Of a DNA stretch of 24,680 nt, positions 22,156 to 24,680 are shown piece after piece; position 1 is the stretch's first letter; each line of letters opens with the position of its first letter. A program made the translations under genes and the position numbers. Where the stretch lies: positions 1 through 24,680 of the forward strand of contig CAKOYE010000012.1 of NCBI GenBank assembly GCA_934130485.1. Direction: 5' to 3'. This DNA is from an uncultured Bacilli bacterium (GTDB lineage: Bacteria; Bacillota_I; Bacilli_A; RF39; UBA660). The notes beneath the pieces were generated by a model. The model worked only from the letters and a program-made list of their open reading frames with translations, did no database searches and was not told where the DNA came from.

Positions 22156-23807
22156 TGTTTTCCACATCTTCCATAAGGATTTCTAACCAAATTTCTATTT
22201 TCATACATAAAAATAATTTCTGGCATTACGTCATACTTAAACATAATTTTTATATTTCTAGTTTCATCAATTACTATTTTATCTATTAATGTATTAATTA
22301 ACTCTTTTTTTGGTTTCTGTAAATCTAATAGTTCTTTTATCTTTTTAGTATAATCTGGTAGTATATTTGCTTTATTCTTTATATTTTGCTTTTTTATTTT
22401 TTCTTCTTCAATTATATTGCTAATCTTTTTTAATTTAGTTTCTGATTCCGTAGATAATTCTTTATATAATTCAGCTGAAATAATATTATTACATCTATCA
22501 CTATATAAAATAGATAACTTATTCATAATTTGTTCTTTTTCTTTTAGTAAATCATTTATTTTTTTATCTATATCTTCTGTTTCTTTATGGACATTTTTTT
22601 GTACTTCTTTATTTAATTCTTCTATATCTAGCTCTTTTATAAATGTTAATACTGAATTATTAAATTGTTCTAATATTTGTTCTTCTAAATAATCATATGG
22701 ATAAAAGTGTGAACTACATCTTCCTCTCTTTGGATCTCTAGAATATCTATTACAATTAATAGTCCAATAATCAAGTTTCTTTCTATAATAAACAGATAGT
22801 CTATTGCCACACTCTTTACAAAATATTTTTCCTTCTAAAATTCTTTTGGGTCTTTCTGTTTTTAAACTATAATTTCTAGTTTTTCTTTTTCCTAAAGAAT
22901 TAATATATTTAAAAGTCTCTTTATCTACTAATGGTTCATGAGTATCTTCAACTATTACCCATAAACTTTCATCTAAAGTTATTTTCTTCTTTGATTTATA
23001 ATTTACTTTTGTTTGAGTATGTTGAACCATATCTCCAGTATAAATTCTATTACTTAAAATTTTCTTTACTGTTGATATATTCCAACTATCTCTATCAATC
23101 AATCTAGAAGAATAATTTGTTTTCTTATATCCTGCTGGTGTGAGTACATTCATATTATTTAATCTTGTTGCTATTTCTGTTGGTCCTATTCCTTCTGCTC
23201 TCCACTTAAATATATTTTTTACAATTGGTGCAGTTTCTGGATTAGGTATTAAATGTCCTTTATCCAAAGGATCTCTCATATAACCATAACAAGGTTGACT
23301 ACCTATAAATTTACCATTTTTTCTTTTATCGTTTAATACATTTCTTATCTTTATAGAATTTTGTTTACTATAATAATCATTACAAGCAATTATAAATGTT
23401 GAAGAATCATTACTAGCTTGATTTTTAAAACTATCATATGATTCAAGTATAGATATAAATCTTATATTATTTTCAGGAAAAAATGTTTCAATATAATATC
23501 CTGTCATAACATGATCTCTACCAAATCTAGATAAATCTTTAACTACTACACAATTTATCTTTTTTTGTTTTATATCCTCTAACATTTTTTGAAATCCTGG
23601 TCTATCAAAATTAGTACCAGAATATCCATCGTCTACATATTCTCCACATAGATTAAAATTATTATTTTTAACATAACTTCTTAGTAATTCTTTTTGATTA
23701 ATAACACTTTCACTATCAGATTCATATTTTTTATCTTTATCTTCTTGAGATAATCTTATATAGATTCCAACATTGAAATCTATTTCAGTTAAGTAAGTAT
23801 TATACAT
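22152..23807 (-). CDS. large serine recombinase (site-specific integrase/excisionase)
   Basis: Catalyses site-specific integration and excision via a Ser-DNA intermediate. The 551 residues fit the large serine recombinase group, which includes SpoIVCA, the excisionase of the skin element. The resolvase domain (about 12-155) shows IYIRLSQEDK with nucleophile Ser20, VDDGYSGTNFDRPGFQKML and VVVKDLSRFGRD. The recombinase domain (about 165-300) follows, then a zinc beta ribbon with GKIFCKECGNRLSVYYR and later CSSH (about 330-375), and a C-terminal coiled coil (about 395-500) with the DKIVIDE tail. SD TGGAGGATT precedes the ATG. No clear promoter was found; it may be coupled to the upstream small ORFs. 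Intact. Confidence 0.95.
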   Translation of the reverse strand: MYNTYLTEIDFNVGIYIRLSQEDKDKKYESDSESVINQKELLRSYVKNNNFNLCGEYVDDGYSGTNFDRPGFQKMLEDIKQKKINCVVVKDLSRFGRDHVMTGYYIETFFPENNIRFISILESYDSFKNQASNDSSTFIIACNDYYSKQNSIKIRNVLNDKRKNGKFIGSQPCYGYMRDPLDKGHLIPNPETAPIVKNIFKWRAEGIGPTEIATRLNNMNVLTPAGYKKTNYSSRLIDRDSWNISTVKKILSNRIYTGDMVQHTQTKVNYKSKKKITLDESLWVIVEDTHEPLVDKETFKYINSLGKRKTRNYSLKTERPKRILEGKIFCKECGNRLSVYYRKKLDYWTINCNRYSRDPKRGRCSSHFYPYDYLEEQILEQFNNSVLTFIKELDIEELNKEVQKNVHKETEDIDKKINDLLKEKEQIMNKLSILYSDRCNNIISAELYKELSTESETKLKKISNIIEEEKIKKQNIKNKANILPDYTKKIKELLDLQKPKKELINTLIDKIVIDETRNIKIMFKYDVMPEIIFMYENRNLVRNPYGRCGKH

Positions 23808-23875
23808 TCAATCCTCCAATCTTCTTACTTGACTGAGTATTAAGACAATTTAATAATACCGCATTATAAAAAAAA

Positions 23876-23959
23876 TTACAGCGCATTATTTTCTTTTTCT
23901 ATCTCTTCGATAAGATATTTTAAAATAAGATCTTTAAAAGTTATATTATTTTCATTCAT
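23876..23959 (-). CDS. short ORF upstream of the recombinase (27 aa)
   Basis: ATG 23959, with AGGTG upstream, gives MNENNITFKDLILKYLIEEI and then EKENNAL, an acidic amphipathic helix. No family recognised. It overlaps the end of the 21-codon frame upstream, so it may be translated by coupling. Its role as a regulatory peptide or leader is speculative. Confidence 0.4.
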   Translation of the reverse strand: MNENNITFKDLILKYLIEEIEKENNAL

Positions 23960-24017
23960 AACAACACCTACTTAAAGTTATGTTGTTTTTATTTGTTTTA
24001 TTATTATTTAAATTCAT
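23952..24017 (-). CDS. short leader-like ORF (21 aa)
   Basis: ATG 24017 follows a very strong SD (AAGAGGGGGG) and encodes MNLNNNKTNKNNITLSRCCY and E, ending in TGA that overlaps the start of the 27-codon ORF by 8 nt. Low complexity (Asn-rich). The strong SD is the main reason to list it. Confidence 0.35.
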   Translation of the reverse strand: MNLNNNKTNKNNITLSRCCYE

Positions 24018-24034
24018 TTTACCCCCCTCTTATT

Positions 24035-24072
24035 CAATAAAAAATCCCTATATTATTTTTATATAAGGATTA
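24035..24072 (-). terminator. intrinsic terminator of the ribbon-helix-helix gene
   Basis: AATCCTTATAT (24061-24071) and ATATAGGGATT (24043-24053) form an 11-bp stem with one G:T pair and a 7-nt loop, followed by a T run on the minus strand, immediately after the stop codon. Confidence 0.82.
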
Positions 24073-24237
24073 TCATTCATTTATAACTGAATCAATATTT
24101 TTTATAATATATTCCATTAATAAAGTTTCCATTATAGATTGTATTGTAATTTTTTTATTTTCTAAAACTCTTTTAAGAGCCATTTTTGTATGATCATCAA
24201 TTCTAAATTTAACTTGATTATTCTTTGCTAAAGCCAT
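24073..24237 (-). CDS. ribbon-helix-helix (CopG/Arc type) regulator
   Basis: Start chosen at ATG 24237 (MALAKNNQVKFRID), with AAGGAG upstream; a longer frame to 24279 lacks an SD. The 54 residues fit a small RHH protein: a strand with alternating residues (QVKFRID) that would enter the DNA major groove, then two helices (HTKMALKRVLENK and IQSIMETLLMEYIIKN). It may repress the divergent or own promoter; palindromic sites lie within 250 bases upstream. It could also be a plasmid-type copy-number or antitoxin protein; no toxin ORF is adjacent. Confidence 0.78.
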   Translation of the reverse strand: MALAKNNQVKFRIDDHTKMALKRVLENKKITIQSIMETLLMEYIIKNIDSVINE

Positions 24238-24260
24238 TTTTTCACTCTCCTTTCTAAAAA

Positions 24261-24550
24261 TTGGTACTATTGTATGCACATTAATTTTTAAACACTATTT
24301 TAGGAAAAGGATTTTGATAAAGCAGGATAAACCTGTTTACAAACAACTCACCAGTGGTGAGTTTTACCTTATTTTATAAGCATTTATAAAATTAAGTAGT
24401 GTTTACACTTTTCATATTTGTTATACAATTGTATACTTTTGATTCCTTATATTATAAGGGGCGTTATACAACTGTACACATTTTTTAAAATAACTAACTA
24501 TGTTTTTTGGTACTAAAAATATAAAATTATAATTAAAACTTAGTACCAAA
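24261..24550. promoter_or_regulatory. palindrome-rich regulatory region of the element
   Basis: No gene is seen between 24280 and 24580. It holds: a GGTACTATTGTATGCAC site (24263-24279) before the RHH gene; palindrome AACTCACC-AGT-GGTGAGTT (24345-24363); perfect palindrome TATACAATTGTATA (24422-24435); CCTTATA-T-TATAAGG (24445-24459); GTTATACAACTGTACAC (24463-24479), a near copy of the second site; and inverted arms TTTGGTACTAA (24506-24516) and TTAGTACCAAA (24540-24550). The TTGGTACTA core also occurs at 24261-24269. This looks like operators for the RHH protein or an origin-like region. Confidence 0.6.
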
Positions 24551-24561
24551 CTTTTTATATT
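24533..24561 (+). promoter_or_regulatory. weak candidate promoter of the leader cassette
   Basis: TTAAAA (24533-24538) and TATATT (24556-24561) are 17 nt apart on the plus strand; the right arm of the TTGGTACTAA repeat lies in the spacer, so binding there could repress it. Confidence 0.35.
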
Positions 24562-24579
24562 GAATTTAAAGGGGGATTT

Positions 24580-24660
24580 TAGAATATGAAAAAAGCATTG
24601 ACCTTTTCTGTAAGGTCAATGCTATAAATACATATAATTGCATTATTATTTCATATTCTA
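24580..24660 (+). promoter_or_regulatory. nested hairpin leader (attenuator-like)
   Basis: Inner stem: AGCATTGACCTT (24594-24605) with AAGGTCAATGCT (24612-24623), 12 bp perfect, 6-nt loop. Outer stem: TAGAATATGAAA (24580-24591) with TTTCATATTCTA (24649-24660), 12 bp perfect. The leader ORF sits inside; no U tract follows. It would control a plus-strand gene beyond the window. Confidence 0.6.
24586..24627 (+). CDS. 13-residue leader peptide ORF
   Basis: ATG 24586 follows a strong SD (AAAGGGGGA) and encodes MKKALTFSVRSML, stopping with TAA. The inner hairpin covers most of its codons, and the start codon lies in the outer stem. Ribosome stalling in such leaders often opens a hairpin over a downstream resistance gene. 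The downstream gene is outside the window. Confidence 0.5.
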   Translation: MKKALTFSVRSML

Positions 24661-24680
24661 CTATATTGTATCACATGATT

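Larger units (their letters stand above)
21209..24680. mobile_element. serine-recombinase element inserted in the amidase gene (right end beyond window)
   Basis: The amidase frame loses homology at 21209-21214. From there the sequence holds an inverted-repeat segment (21230-21268), a cargo membrane protein, a large serine recombinase, two short ORFs, a ribbon-helix-helix regulator and a palindrome-rich region. The recombinase lies about 0.9 kb from the junction, as expected for an integrase near one end. No second copy of the amidase or att-like core was found before 24680, so the other end lies outside. Confidence 0.7.

Noticed and set aside
24261..24550. A plasmid replication origin with iterons.
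   Set aside because: Only three diverged sites are seen and no replication initiator gene is in the window; operators are equally likely.
1..24680. CRISPR arrays, rRNA genes or IS elements with terminal repeats.
   Set aside because: No regular direct repeats with spacers, no rRNA-like segment and no transposase were seen.

Overview
The window is very AT-rich and its genes use strong Shine-Dalgarno sites, sigma-A-type promoters and T-box control, which points to a low-GC Bacillota (Firmicutes). The gerA-type germination operon and a CwlJ-like cortex hydrolase suggest an endospore former, probably a poorly characterised gut-type lineage. The lineage is inference; no taxonomic marker was searched.

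Left part (1-6210): the N-terminal part of a type IV pilin-like protein runs off the left edge. Next, all on the minus strand, is a T-box leader with an AAC (Asn) specifier, three tandem tRNA-Asn(GTT) genes, then gatC-gatA-gatB-aspS. Together these would make Asn-tRNA(Asn) indirectly: AspRS charges tRNA with Asp, GatCAB amidates it, and uncharged tRNA-Asn is sensed upstream. The tRNA-Asn genes have C at position 55, a G1:C72 pair and a mismatched 27:43 pair.

Middle part (6218-18274): a small membrane protein with an unrecognised partner, uppP (undecaprenyl-diphosphatase), a small lipoprotein, an unrecognised gene, a bacterial PH-domain protein, a UPF0316 membrane protein, a gerA-gerC-gerB germinant-receptor operon with a sigma-G-like promoter, a conserved two-TM membrane protein, htpG under a CIRCE-like operator, and a phosphomannomutase/phosphoglucomutase with a small membrane protein.

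Right part (18387-24680): a protein-kinase-like gene, tRNA-Trp, cwlJ, and converging on it the C-terminal 382 codons of a LysM N-acetylmuramoyl-L-alanine amidase. That amidase reading frame is open but has no 5' part. It stops abruptly at about 21212, where an element begins that carries a membrane-protein cargo gene, a large serine recombinase, small ORFs, a ribbon-helix-helix regulator, and a palindrome-rich region ending in a nested-hairpin leader-peptide cassette. The element runs past the right edge. The best candidate for something new is this recombinase element sitting inside a cell-wall or spore amidase gene, comparable in layout to sporulation-excised elements such as skin in sigK. 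Whether it excises is not visible here.
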